DNA from: Mycobacterium interjectum
GTDB lineage: Bacteria; Actinomycetota; Actinomycetes; Mycobacteriales; Mycobacteriaceae
DNA: 64,000 nucleotides
Assembly (NCBI GenBank): GCA_002102225.1
Contig: LQPB01000013.1
Location: 1-64,000, forward strand
Reading direction: 5' to 3'
Positions within the stretch are counted from its first letter, which is position 1, and the number at the start of each line of letters is the position of its first letter. This document shows positions 1 through 8,259 of the stretch, in pieces. The position numbers and the translations under genes were made by a program. The notes below the pieces were generated by a model, which had not been told where the DNA came from, made no database searches, and saw only the letters and a list, made by a program, of their open reading frames with translations.

Positions 1-192
1 CTCTCACGGCATAGTGGCTACCACAGAGCCACACGCGGACACGCGACCGCTCTTACACCACTCCACGGGACGTGACCTTCGTAAAGACCTGTTCACTGGC
101 GTCGGCGCGGGCTGGGAAGGGAGGAAACTGCATGAGTTCCATATGAGTTTGATCCACAACCTGTTCGAGCCGTTGTCGGGAGGTCGCCCACC

Positions 193-2013
193 GTGTTACA
201 GGCCATATCCGTTCCGACCGAAAAGCCCCGCAACGGCCTGGCCGGTCTCAAGCACTGGCGTTACGACCTTCGCTCGGGTCTTACGGTGGCCATGATTTCG
301 CTGCCGTTCTCGATGGGAATCGCGATGACCTCGGGTGCGCCGCCGATCTGCGGCATCATGTCGGCGATCATCGCCGGCTTCATCCTGCCGTTCGTGGGCG
401 GCTCGTATGTGACCATCAGCGGCCCGGCCGCGGGACTGGCACCGGCCCTGTTCGCCGGCATGATCTCACTGGGACACGCCCGCCTGGGCCATGGCGGCTC
501 TACGGCGCAGTTGCTGGCCGTGGGATACCCGCTGGTGCTGGTCGCCATCGCCATCGCGGGCGTATTGCAGGTGGTCCTTGCCAAGTTGAAGGTGGCGCGC
601 CTGAGCGCCATCTTCCCGGCCGCGGCCATCCACGGCATGCTGGCCGCGATCGGCCTGATGATCATCGCCAAACAGATTCCGCTCTTCATGGGCGTGAAGT
701 TTGAGGCCCACGAATTCTGGGCGATCCTGGGCGAAGTGCCCAGCCATGTCCACTCGATGAGCCTCAAAATCTGCGCCCTGGGAATCGGCTGCCTGGCGGC
801 GCTGTTCGCCCTCGCGGTCGTGCCCTGGCGGCTCCTGAAGGTCATGCCGCCTCCGGTCTGGGTGTTCTTAGGCGGCACGTTGGTCAGCACATTCATCTTG
901 AAGGTGGACAAATCCCACCTGATCAACATCCCCGACTCGCTCGAGCACGGGATCGTCTTCCCCCAGTTCGGTGAGGCATTCACCGATGCCGCGGTGTGGC
1001 TGCCCCTGGCCTACCTGGTGATCACCCTGCTCCTGATCGACGCGACCGAGTCCCTGGCGACGATCGCGGCCGTGGACAACATCGACCCCTATCGCCGCCG
1101 GTCCGACCCGGACAAGACCTTGCTGGCCATGGGCGTGTCCAACGGTGCCTCCAGCCTCCTCGGCGGCTTGACCATCATCCCCGGCATGGTCAAAAGCACC
1201 GCGAATGTCATGGCGGGCGGCCGGACCCAGTGGGCCAATTTCTACAACGCCTGCTTCCTGCTGGCATTCGTGCTGCTCGGAGGCTACGTGATCGACATGG
1301 TGCCGATGGCCGTCCTGGGCGCCATCCTGGTTTTCATCGGCTACAAGCTGTGTAAGCCCGGGCTCTGGCTCAAGATCGCGCGGATCGGGACGGCGCAGTT
1401 CGTCGTCTTCGTCACCACATTGCTCGTGACCGTGACGACGGACCTGCTCATCGGCATCGTCGCCGGCGTCGCCCTGGAGCTGCTGTTGAACCTCTGGTAC
1501 GTGGGCCTTTGGCACACCCTGAGCAACGGCTCGGAATTCGCCAGGCCGAATTTCGCCGTTCGGTTCCTCAGCCTGTTCCGCAACCCGGTGTCCCAGCGGG
1601 AAGTCGATGACGCCACCTATCACCTGTACTTGGATGGTCCCCTGGTGTGTTTCAACCTGTTCCACGTGATTCGGGAGCTGGGGCAGCTTCCGGACGGCAC
1701 CCGAACGGTTTATCTCCACTTGAGCTCCCGGGTGCCGCTCGTCGACCACACGACGGGTGAGTCGCTGCGTTATTACCTGGAAGAGTTCAGCGGCCAGGAC
1801 GAGAGTCCGAGGCTGGTGATCGAAGGCTGGGATCACATGCGGCCCCTGTCAAAATATGCGACGAGCACGCGGATCGCGCTCGCCGCCGTCGACAATGCGG
1901 CCGCCACGGATCGGGCCAAGCCTGAATTGAGGATCGCCATCGCGACCGTCGAGACGGTGGCGTCGGTGGATCGAGCCGAGCACGAATTGCGGGTCGCTCA
2001 GACCACCGATTGA
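193..2013 (+). CDS. SulP-family anion permease with STAS-like tail
   Basis: A 606-aa multi-pass membrane protein of the SulP (SLC26) family, which moves sulfate, bicarbonate or other anions across the inner membrane. The N-terminal two-thirds has about ten or more hydrophobic segments, with SulP-like stretches such as SGPAAGLAPALFAG near residue 76 and an internal DATESLATIAAVDN segment. A hydrophilic STAS-like domain follows (VYLHLSSRVPLVDHT). The start is GTG at 193, nine bases after GGGAGG. The last ~45 residues are two near-identical 20-residue units, which is unusual. It lies beside a sulfur-assimilation region, so sulfate is a reasonable substrate, but the family also includes bicarbonate carriers and the sequence does not decide. 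It converges on hemW with a 10-base gap. Confidence 0.85.
   Translation: MLQAISVPTEKPRNGLAGLKHWRYDLRSGLTVAMISLPFSMGIAMTSGAPPICGIMSAIIAGFILPFVGGSYVTISGPAAGLAPALFAGMISLGHARLGHGGSTAQLLAVGYPLVLVAIAIAGVLQVVLAKLKVARLSAIFPAAAIHGMLAAIGLMIIAKQIPLFMGVKFEAHEFWAILGEVPSHVHSMSLKICALGIGCLAALFALAVVPWRLLKVMPPPVWVFLGGTLVSTFILKVDKSHLINIPDSLEHGIVFPQFGEAFTDAAVWLPLAYLVITLLLIDATESLATIAAVDNIDPYRRRSDPDKTLLAMGVSNGASSLLGGLTIIPGMVKSTANVMAGGRTQWANFYNACFLLAFVLLGGYVIDMVPMAVLGAILVFIGYKLCKPGLWLKIARIGTAQFVVFVTTLLVTVTTDLLIGIVAGVALELLLNLWYVGLWHTLSNGSEFARPNFAVRFLSLFRNPVSQREVDDATYHLYLDGPLVCFNLFHVIRELGQLPDGTRTVYLHLSSRVPLVDHTTGESLRYYLEEFSGQDESPRLVIEGWDHMRPLSKYATSTRIALAAVDNAAATDRAKPELRIAIATVETVASVDRAEHELRVAQTTD
1870..1992 (+). repeat. 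60-bp tandem repeat at 3' end of the SulP gene
   Basis: Two adjacent 60-base units (1870-1929 and 1930-1989) plus the start of a third encode RIALAAVDNAAATDRAKPEL, RIAIATVETVASVDRAEHEL and RVA. The units keep the reading frame and extend the cytoplasmic tail beyond the STAS-like domain. Confidence 0.75.
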
Positions 2014-2023
2014 CGCCCGACCA

Positions 2024-3196
2024 TTACCCCAACAGCGTGCGCACCACGCCGTCGGCCAGCAGCCGGCCGCGCGCAGTGAGCACCAGCCGCTCGCCCTCGA
2101 ACACCAGCAACCCGTCGGCCACCGCGGTCTGGGCGCGCTCACGTTCGGCGTCCCCAAGCCGGTCCATCGGAATCCCTTGCCGCAACCGGATTTTCAACAG
2201 CACCTCCTCGGTGTGCAGCGCGTCGCCATCGAGCCGCTCGAAACCCGACACCGGAAGCGTGCCGTCGGCCAGCAGCTCGGCATAGGCGTTGGGGTGCTTG
2301 ACGTTCCACCAGCGCGTCGCACCGACGTACCCGTGCGCCCCCGGCCCCGCACCCCACCACTGGCCGCCGTTCCAGTAGCCGAGGTTGTGCCGGCACTCGC
2401 CGCCCGGCCGGCTCCAGTTGGACACCTCGTACCAGCCCAGGCCGGCATCGGACAGCCGGGCGTCGACCAGTTCGTAGCGGTGCGCGAGCACGTCGTCGTC
2501 GGGGGCGGCCAGCTCCCCGCGCCGAACCCGCCGGGCCAGCGCGGTGCCCTCCTCCACGACCAGTGCGTACGCCGACACGTGGTCGACACCGGTGTCGATC
2601 GCGGTGTCGACGGAGCGCAGCAGATCGTCGTCGGACTCCCCCGGCGTTCCGTAGATCAGGTCGAGGCTGACGTGTTCGAAGCCCTCGGCCAGCGCCTCGC
2701 GGGCCGCGGCCGCCGACCGGTTCGGCGTGTGTATCCGGTCGAGGACCCCCAGCACCCGCGGGGACACCGACTGCATGCCCAGCGACACCCGGGTGTAGCC
2801 CGCGGTGCGGGTCGCCGAGAAGAAGTCCGGCCAGGCCGACTCGGGGTTGGCCTCGGTGGTGACTTCGGCGTCGGGCGCCAGGACGAAGTGATCGCGCACC
2901 ATGCCCAGCAGCCGGACCATCCGCTCGCCGCCCAGCAGCGACGGCGTCCCTCCGCCGACGAACACCGTGCTCACGCTCGGCCCGTCCAACCGCGCGGCCG
3001 CCAGCGCCAGCTCCGTCCCCAGCGCCTCCAGCCACGCGTCGGGGTTGACGCCGCCCAGTTCGGCCGGGGTGTAGGTGTTGAAGTCGCAATACCCGCACCG
3101 CGTGAAGCAGAACGGCACGTGGACGTACAGCCCGAACGGCTGCCCGGGACTCGGCTGCAGGGCGGGCAGCTCGGCCGGGGCCTCGCGAAGTGGCAT
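2024..3196 (-). CDS. hemW: HemW-like radical SAM heme chaperone (HemN family)
   Basis: A 390-aa radical SAM protein. The CxxxCxxC cluster motif is at Cys30, Cys34 and Cys37 (FCFTRCGYC), preceded by YVHVPFC, followed by GGGTPS and a HemN C-terminal domain. The family was long annotated as oxygen-independent coproporphyrinogen oxidase, but this short form with four clustered cysteines is now regarded as HemW, a heme-binding chaperone. The ATG at 3196 was chosen because GGGAGGA lies just upstream on the minus strand. The longer frame to 3268 only adds a low-complexity N-terminus. It is divergent from the sirA leader region. M. tuberculosis Rv2388c is the syntenic gene. Confidence 0.9.
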   Translation of the reverse strand: MPLREAPAELPALQPSPGQPFGLYVHVPFCFTRCGYCDFNTYTPAELGGVNPDAWLEALGTELALAAARLDGPSVSTVFVGGGTPSLLGGERMVRLLGMVRDHFVLAPDAEVTTEANPESAWPDFFSATRTAGYTRVSLGMQSVSPRVLGVLDRIHTPNRSAAAAREALAEGFEHVSLDLIYGTPGESDDDLLRSVDTAIDTGVDHVSAYALVVEEGTALARRVRRGELAAPDDDVLAHRYELVDARLSDAGLGWYEVSNWSRPGGECRHNLGYWNGGQWWGAGPGAHGYVGATRWWNVKHPNAYAELLADGTLPVSGFERLDGDALHTEEVLLKIRLRQGIPMDRLGDAERERAQTAVADGLLVFEGERLVLTARGRLLADGVVRTLLG

Positions 3197-3412
3197 GCCA
3201 AATCCTCCCACGGCCGCCGGGCCGAGCCGTGCGACGTCCCCGTCGGCGGGCGCATCGCCGCAGCTCACAGGCCGCGAACCGGCCTGGACGGAGCCCGTCC
3301 CTTTCCCAGCCGATTGGTGGCTCCGTGTGCCCGGGCGCCCAGAATCGCCGCCTAGTTTGGGTCACCGTGAGGAAAAATATGACCTGCTCGAAACCCGCGC
3401 CGCGGTCCATGG

Positions 3413-3418
3413 CAGAAT
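3413..3418 (+). promoter_or_regulatory. -10 element for leaderless sirA leader transcript
   Basis: CAGAAT (like TAnnnT) ends seven bases before the GTG at 3426, the usual spacing between a -10 box and the transcription start. Transcription would therefore begin at the start codon itself, giving a leaderless mRNA. No strong -35 is visible. Confidence 0.5.
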
Positions 3419-3425
3419 GGCTGCC

Positions 3426-3515
3426 GTGACCGCCAACCGCAGCTTGCGCATCGCCCTCGTGGCGCGGCGGCACATTGATCTCAAGCGCGTCTGCAGCTGT
3501 TGCTGTCTGCCTTGA
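3426..3515 (+). CDS. Cysteine-rich leader peptide upstream of sirA
   Basis: A 29-codon ORF starting with GTG and ending RVCSCCCLP, so four of the last seven residues are Cys (TGC AGC TGT TGC TGT CTG CCT TGA). There is no ribosome binding site; a -10-like CAGAAT is spaced so that the mRNA would start at the GTG. Leaderless polycysteine short ORFs acting as cysteine-responsive attenuators of sulfur genes are known in mycobacteria. Position, coding pattern and the sulfite-reduction operon 115 bases downstream all fit that class. The expected behaviour is that cysteine shortage slows the ribosome on the Cys codons and raises sirA operon expression. That behaviour is inferred from the class, not shown here. 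Confidence 0.85.
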   Translation: MTANRSLRIALVARRHIDLKRVCSCCCLP

Positions 3516-3613
3516 TCTCGTAGACCCGCCCCGCCTGTACCTCTAGCTGGCTGCCGGATCTGCGCCGCCGGAATAAATCGGTGACCTGCGCTGTCTGACG
3601 CCCTTGAGATCCG
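3514..3613 (+). promoter_or_regulatory. Competing RNA pairings between leader stop and sirA SD
   Basis: A segment directly before the sirA Shine-Dalgarno (GAGATCCG, 3606-3613) can pair with either of two upstream segments. GATCTC at 3514-3519 overlaps the leader stop codon (6 bp plus a G-U). CGGATCT at 3555-3561 gives 7 bp with AGATCCG at 3607-3613. The two pairings exclude each other, and a ribosome on the Cys codons would cover the first. Structure prediction and probing are needed. Confidence 0.4.
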
Positions 3614-3630
3614 TGAAGGAGAACCCCGGA

Positions 3631-5298
3631 ATGACAACAGCCCCTCCCGCGAAGTCGCGCAACGAGGGCCAATGGGCGCTGGGAAACCGCGAGGCGCTCA
3701 ATCCCAACGAGGAGATGAAGCAGGCCGGCGCACCGCTCGAGGTCCGGGATCGCATCGAAAACATCTACGCGCAGGGCGGCTTCGACAGCATCGACAAGAG
3801 CGACCTGCGTGGCCGCTTCCGCTGGTGGGGCCTCTACACCCAGCGCGAACAGGGTTACGACGGCTCGTACACCGGCGACGAGAACGCCGAATTGCTCGAG
3901 GCCAAGTACTTCATGATGCGGGTGCGCTGCGACGGCGGCGCACTGTCGACCGCCGCGCTGCGCACCGTGGGCCAGATCTCGACCGAGTTCGGCCGCGACA
4001 CCGCCGACATCTCCGACCGGCAGAACGTGCAGATGCACTGGATCGAGGTGGGCGACGTCCCCGAGATCTGGCGGCGGCTCGACGAGGTCGGGCTGCAGAC
4101 CGCCGAGGCGTGCGGCGACTGCCCGCGCGTGATCCTGGGCTCGCCCCTGGCCGGCGAGTCCCTCGACGAGGTGATCGACCCCACCTGGGCGATCGACGAG
4201 ATCGTGCGCCGCTACATCGGCAAGCCGGACTTCGCCGACCTGCCCCGCAAGTACAAGACCGCGATCTCCGGGCTGCAGGATGTCGCGCACGAGATCAACG
4301 ACATCGCGTTCATCGGCGTCAACCATCCCGAGCACGGCCCCGGCCTGGACCTGTGGGTGGGCGGTGGGCTGTCCACCAACCCGATGCTCGCCCAGCGCGT
4401 CGGCGCCTGGGTCCCGCTGGACGAGGTACCCGAGGTCTGGATGGCGGTGACCTCGATCTTCCGCGACTACGGCTACCGGCGCCTGCGGTCCAAGGCGCGG
4501 CTGAAGTTTTTGATCAAGGACTGGGGCATCGAGAAGTTCCGCGAGGTTCTCGAAACCGAGTACCTCAAGCGCCCGCTGATCGACGGCCCGGCCCCCGAGC
4601 CCGTCAAGCACCCGATCGATCACGTCGGGGTGCAGCGGCTGAAGAACGGGCTCAACGCCGTCGGGGTCGCCCCGATCGCCGGGCGCGTGTCCGGCACCAT
4701 CCTGTCGACGGTGGCCGACCTGGCCGAGCGGGCCGGTTCGAACCGAATCCGGTTTACCCCCTACCAGAAGCTGATCATCCTCGACGTGCCCGACGCCTTG
4801 CTCGACGACCTGATCGCCGGCGTCGAGGCGCTGGGCCTTCAGGCGCGTCCGTCGCGCTGGCGCCGAAACCTCATGGCCTGCACGGGAATCGAGTTCTGCA
4901 AGTTGTCGTTCGCCGAAACACGGGGCAGGGCACAGGAGTTGGTGCCCGAGCTGGAGCGCCGGCTCGAGGACCTCAACTCCCGGCTGGACGTGCCGATCAC
5001 GGTCAACATCAACGGCTGCCCGAACTCGTGCGCGCGAATTCAAGTCGCCGACATCGGGTTCAAGGGCCAGATGGTCGACGACGGTCACGGCGGCTCGGTC
5101 GAGGGCTTCCAGGTGCATCTGGGCGGCAGCCTCGGCCTGGACAGCGGTTTCGGCCGAAAACTGCGTCAGCACAAGGTCACCAGCGACGAGCTGGGCGACT
5201 ACATCGATCGGGTAGTACGCAACTTCATCAAGCACCGGAGCGACGGCGAACGATTCGCGCAGTGGGTCGTTCGCGCCGAGGAAGGCGACTTGCGATGA
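3631..5298 (+). CDS. sirA: Ferredoxin-dependent assimilatory sulfite reductase
   Basis: A 555-aa sulfite reductase reducing sulfite to sulfide with six electrons from ferredoxin, using siroheme coupled to a [4Fe-4S] cluster. It has the duplicated nitrite/sulfite reductase half-domains. The cluster ligands are Cys417 and Cys423 (ACTGIEFCKL) and Cys463 and Cys467 (NGCPNSCA), the classic Cx5C...Cx3C pattern. ATG 3631 follows GAAGGAG at 3615-3621. An in-frame ATG at 3604 lacks such a site. The stop overlaps the cysH start (ATGA), so translation is coupled. The gene is called nirA/sirA in M. tuberculosis (Rv2391). Upstream control probably runs through the cysteine leader peptide. Confidence 0.97.
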   Translation: MTTAPPAKSRNEGQWALGNREALNPNEEMKQAGAPLEVRDRIENIYAQGGFDSIDKSDLRGRFRWWGLYTQREQGYDGSYTGDENAELLEAKYFMMRVRCDGGALSTAALRTVGQISTEFGRDTADISDRQNVQMHWIEVGDVPEIWRRLDEVGLQTAEACGDCPRVILGSPLAGESLDEVIDPTWAIDEIVRRYIGKPDFADLPRKYKTAISGLQDVAHEINDIAFIGVNHPEHGPGLDLWVGGGLSTNPMLAQRVGAWVPLDEVPEVWMAVTSIFRDYGYRRLRSKARLKFLIKDWGIEKFREVLETEYLKRPLIDGPAPEPVKHPIDHVGVQRLKNGLNAVGVAPIAGRVSGTILSTVADLAERAGSNRIRFTPYQKLIILDVPDALLDDLIAGVEALGLQARPSRWRRNLMACTGIEFCKLSFAETRGRAQELVPELERRLEDLNSRLDVPITVNINGCPNSCARIQVADIGFKGQMVDDGHGGSVEGFQVHLGGSLGLDSGFGRKLRQHKVTSDELGDYIDRVVRNFIKHRSDGERFAQWVVRAEEGDLR

Positions 5299-6038
5299 GC
5301 CTGGAAACGACCAGCCCCACCGAGGCCGACCTGCGTGAGCTGGCCGCCCGCGGCGCCGCGGAGCTGGAGGGCGCCAGCGCCACCGACCTGCTGCGCTGGA
5401 CCGACGAGAACTTCGGCGGTGTGAACGGGCCGCGCGCATGGGCGACGTGCAACTACGTGGTGGCGTCCAGCATGCAGGAGGCGGTGCTGATCGACCTGGC
5501 CGCCAAGGTGCGCCCCGGCGTGCCGGTGATGTTCTTGGACACCGGCTACCACTTCGTGGAGACCATCGGCACCCGCGACGCGATCGAATCCGTCTACGAC
5601 ATCCGCGTGGTCAACGTCACGCCCGAGCACACCGTGGCCGAGCAGGACAGGCTGCTCGGCAAGGACCTCTTCGCGCGTGATCCCGGCGAGTGCTGCCGGC
5701 GGCGCAAGGTCGCCCCGCTGGGCAAGGCGTTGCGCGGCTACTCGGCGTGGGTCACCGGCCTGCGCCGCAGCGACTCGCCGACGCGCGCCAACGCCCCTCT
5801 GGTCAGCTTCGACGAGGGCTACAAGCTGGTGAAGGTCAACCCGCTGGCGACGTGGACCGACGAGGACATGCAGAACTACATCGACGAGCACGACGTGCTG
5901 GTCAATCCCCTTGTCTACGATGGCTATCCGTCGATCGGCTGCGCCCCCTGCACGGCCAAGCCCGCCGAGGGCGCCGACCCGCGCAGCGGGCGCTGGCAGG
6001 GCCACGCCAAGACCGAATGCGGGTTGCACGCGTCGTGA
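5295..6038 (+). CDS. cysH: Adenosine 5'-phosphosulfate (APS) reductase
   Basis: A 247-aa cytoplasmic enzyme that reduces APS to sulfite and AMP using thioredoxin, one step before SirA. Cys133-Cys134 (ECCRRRK) and Cys216-Cys219 (IGCAPC) are the [4Fe-4S] ligands that separate APS reductases from PAPS reductases. Cys242 in the C-terminal ECGLH motif is the catalytic cysteine that carries the S-sulfo intermediate. The ATG overlaps the sirA stop, and its TGA overlaps the GTG of the next gene, so the three genes form one coupled operon. Length agrees with the mycobacterial family. Confidence 0.97.
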   Translation: MSLETTSPTEADLRELAARGAAELEGASATDLLRWTDENFGGVNGPRAWATCNYVVASSMQEAVLIDLAAKVRPGVPVMFLDTGYHFVETIGTRDAIESVYDIRVVNVTPEHTVAEQDRLLGKDLFARDPGECCRRRKVAPLGKALRGYSAWVTGLRRSDSPTRANAPLVSFDEGYKLVKVNPLATWTDEDMQNYIDEHDVLVNPLVYDGYPSIGCAPCTAKPAEGADPRSGRWQGHAKTECGLHAS

Positions 6039-6751
6039 CGGCGCTCGTGCTGACCGCGCACGGAAGCAAGGATCCACGCTCGGCGGCCAACGCCCGGGCC
6101 GTCGCCGACGAGCTCGCGCGCATGCGGCGCGGCCTGGACGTGCGGCTGGCCTTCTGCGAGCTGAACACGCCCAGCCTGGCCGACGTCCTCGGCGACCTGC
6201 CGGGCGGCGCGGTGGTCACTCCGTTGCTGTTGGCGAACGCCTACCACGCGCGCGTCGACATCCCCGCCCAGATCGCCGGCACCGGCGCCGATGTTCTACA
6301 AGCCGACGTCCTTGGCGAGGATCCGCGGCTGATCTCGCTGCTGCGACAGCGGGTCACGCAGTTGGGCGTTTCCCGGCTCGATGATCAGGTCGGCGTGCTG
6401 GTGGCGGCGATCGGCTCATCCGACGCGCACGCCAACGCACGGACTCGGCAGGTGGCGCAGCGCTTGCTGGCGGGCACGAATTGGGCGGGCGCGACGACCG
6501 CGTTCGTGACCCGTCCGGAACCGTCGCTGGCCGAGGCCGCCGGCCGGTTGCGCCGGCAGGGCGCCCGGCGGCTGGTCATCGCCCCGTGGTTCCTGGCGCC
6601 CGGCCTGCTGCCGGACCGGGTGCGCGATTTCGCGGTCGACGCCGGCATCGAGCTGGCGGAACCCCTGGGCGCGCACCGCTTGGTCGCCGAGACGGTGCTG
6701 GACCGCTTCGACGAAGCCCTGAAATCTCGAATCCACGGCATCGCGGCCTGA
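6035..6751 (+). CDS. Sirohydrochlorin ferrochelatase / CbiX-like chelatase
   Basis: A 238-aa CbiX/SirB-type chelatase with two related halves. It starts TALVLTAHGSKDPRS, which holds the metal-binding His of the family, and a second GSSDAHANA segment lies mid-protein. It probably inserts iron into sirohydrochlorin to make the siroheme needed by SirA. Cobalt insertion for cobalamin is the alternative. The GTG at 6035 overlaps the cysH stop (GTGA); an ATG at 6017 would lengthen it by six residues. Co-translation with sirA and cysH favours the siroheme role. The M. tuberculosis counterpart is Rv2393. Confidence 0.85.
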   Translation: MTALVLTAHGSKDPRSAANARAVADELARMRRGLDVRLAFCELNTPSLADVLGDLPGGAVVTPLLLANAYHARVDIPAQIAGTGADVLQADVLGEDPRLISLLRQRVTQLGVSRLDDQVGVLVAAIGSSDAHANARTRQVAQRLLAGTNWAGATTAFVTRPEPSLAEAAGRLRRQGARRLVIAPWFLAPGLLPDRVRDFAVDAGIELAEPLGAHRLVAETVLDRFDEALKSRIHGIAA

Positions 6752-6810
6752 GGGATCAACGGCGGCGAATCGAGCCGAATTAGCCGTTCGTCGGACTGGC
6801 GGCTGGAAAG

Positions 6811-7632
6811 ATGCCGAAGGGATACGCATCGAATCGATTGGGGCGGCTCGTGTTGGAAGTCATCGACAAGGGGCCTGCCACCGAATCGCATCCCGTTCCG
6901 TTGCTCTTCGTCCACGGCGCTTGCAGCTCGGCAGGGGTCTGGGACGAGCATTTTCTGAACTTCTTCGCCGAGAAGGGTTACCGCGCCGTCGCGCTGAGTC
7001 TTCGCGGCCACGGTGCCAGCGGCTTGTCCCAGCCTCTCAAGTCTTGTTCAATCGCCGACTACGTGGACGACATAGACGCTGTTGTCGGCACGTTGGGTTG
7101 CCCGCCGGTGCTCATCGGTCATTCGATGGGTTGTTGGTTAGTACTCAACTACCTCGAGAAGCACGGTGGCCCAGCGGGGGTTCTCATGGCGCCGGGCACA
7201 CCGCGGGGATTGCGACGGTGGGCATTCCGCACGATCCGCCGTCACCCGTGGATCCTGCTACGGAGTACCACCTTCGGCAACCCGGCCGATCTGTTTCATA
7301 CTCCGGCGTTAACCCGCGAGTTCTTGTTCTCGGCGCGGACCCCTGACTCCATCGTCAGCTCGTTTCTGGCCCGGTTGGAACCCGAGAGCACGCGCGCCGC
7401 ACGAGAAACGGTGAACCGACTTCCCGATGCTCGCCTTGTGACAGCGCCGATCCTTGTCCTCGGCGCCGAAGACGACCGCTCGCGAATCAGTGGGGACGCG
7501 TCTGCTGTGGCGGCGATTTACCGGGCAGAAGTGGATATCTTCCCCGACATGGGGCACGTCATGATGCTTGAACCGGGATGGCAAGCGGTTGCCGAAAGGA
7601 TTGACGACTGGCTCACGGCAAAAGGCCTCTAG
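6811..7632 (+). CDS. Alpha/beta hydrolase
   Basis: A 273-aa alpha/beta hydrolase. The oxyanion region is FVHGACSS, the nucleophile elbow GHSMG puts the catalytic Ser at 105, an acidic residue lies in GAEDDRSR, and the catalytic His is in PDMGHVMMLE near the C-terminus. Fold and triad are clear but the substrate is not. Candidates are lipases, esterases and haloperoxidase-like enzymes. No membrane segment or signal peptide is seen. It follows the chelatase on the same strand after 59 bases with only a weak ribosome site. It is not part of the M. tuberculosis order I remember here, so it probably belongs to a small insertion with the next two genes. Confidence 0.8.
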   Translation: MPKGYASNRLGRLVLEVIDKGPATESHPVPLLFVHGACSSAGVWDEHFLNFFAEKGYRAVALSLRGHGASGLSQPLKSCSIADYVDDIDAVVGTLGCPPVLIGHSMGCWLVLNYLEKHGGPAGVLMAPGTPRGLRRWAFRTIRRHPWILLRSTTFGNPADLFHTPALTREFLFSARTPDSIVSSFLARLEPESTRAARETVNRLPDARLVTAPILVLGAEDDRSRISGDASAVAAIYRAEVDIFPDMGHVMMLEPGWQAVAERIDDWLTAKGL

Positions 7633-7677
7633 GAGGCAGGGCATCAACCGCCTGCAGCCGCCGCTCGCCGTTTATCG

Positions 7678-8259
7678 CTAGTGCGCGACCTGCCCCAAAA
7701 GCCATGCGCCCCAGGCCGCATCGGTCCGCTTGCCGGGCAACGCGAGTGCCGTGGAGATCGTCACCAAAAGGCCCGTGGCAAAGAACGTACGCACCTCCAG
7801 CTCGTCCGCGCCGGTGAGGTCGGCGACGGCTTGCTGCAGTGCGAGATGACGGGCGGCGACCGCCTCGCGCACGGCTTCGTCTCCGGCAGCGGCGTAACTC
7901 TGCAGCATCATCAGCGCGACCGTCCGGTCGCGTTGCAGCAGGCGCCGATAAGCGTCGCCGAGCCCGATGAGCGGCGTCACACCGTCGCCGGCGCGTGAGC
8001 GGGTGGCGGCTGCCCTGAACGCGGCGGCGATGTGGTCGAAGGCCGCATCGACAACCTCAAGAAAGAGCGCTCGCTTCGAGCCGAACATCTGCACCACGCG
8101 CGGATGCGAGATGCCGGCGCGAGCGGCGATGGCCTCCAACCGTGTTCCAGCCAAGCCGGTTTCGGCGAATTCGATCGCCGCCGCGTTCAGAATCTCGGCA
8201 CGCCGCACCGCCGCCGGCTTACGCTCACGCACCGGTGCCGCGGCACCACCGCTCATCAC
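7678..8259 (-). CDS. TetR-family transcriptional regulator
   Basis: A 193-aa TetR repressor. The N-terminal helix-turn-helix (about residues 18-62: RAEILNAAAIEFAETG, then ARAGISHPRVVQMFGSKRALF) is typical, and the rest is the helical ligand/dimer domain. The first two codons are GTG and ATG; the GTG overlaps the stop of the upstream SnoaL gene, so the two are co-translated. A palindrome upstream of the SnoaL gene is the likely operator, which would make this an autoregulated two-gene operon. The ligand is unknown. Confidence 0.88.
   Translation of the reverse strand: MMSGGAAAPVRERKPAAVRRAEILNAAAIEFAETGLAGTRLEAIAARAGISHPRVVQMFGSKRALFLEVVDAAFDHIAAAFRAAATRSRAGDGVTPLIGLGDAYRRLLQRDRTVALMMLQSYAAAGDEAVREAVAARHLALQQAVADLTGADELEVRTFFATGLLVTISTALALPGKRTDAAWGAWLLGQVAH

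Noticed and set aside
1-192. Possible gene in the first 192 bases
   Set aside because: Only short frames without family similarity are present. The region probably holds the SulP gene promoter, but no clear -10/-35 was found.
3672-5294. Long Arg/Pro-rich frame preceding cysH in the same frame
   Set aside because: It is an out-of-frame shadow of sirA. The genuine cysH begins at ATG 5295, overlapping the sirA stop.
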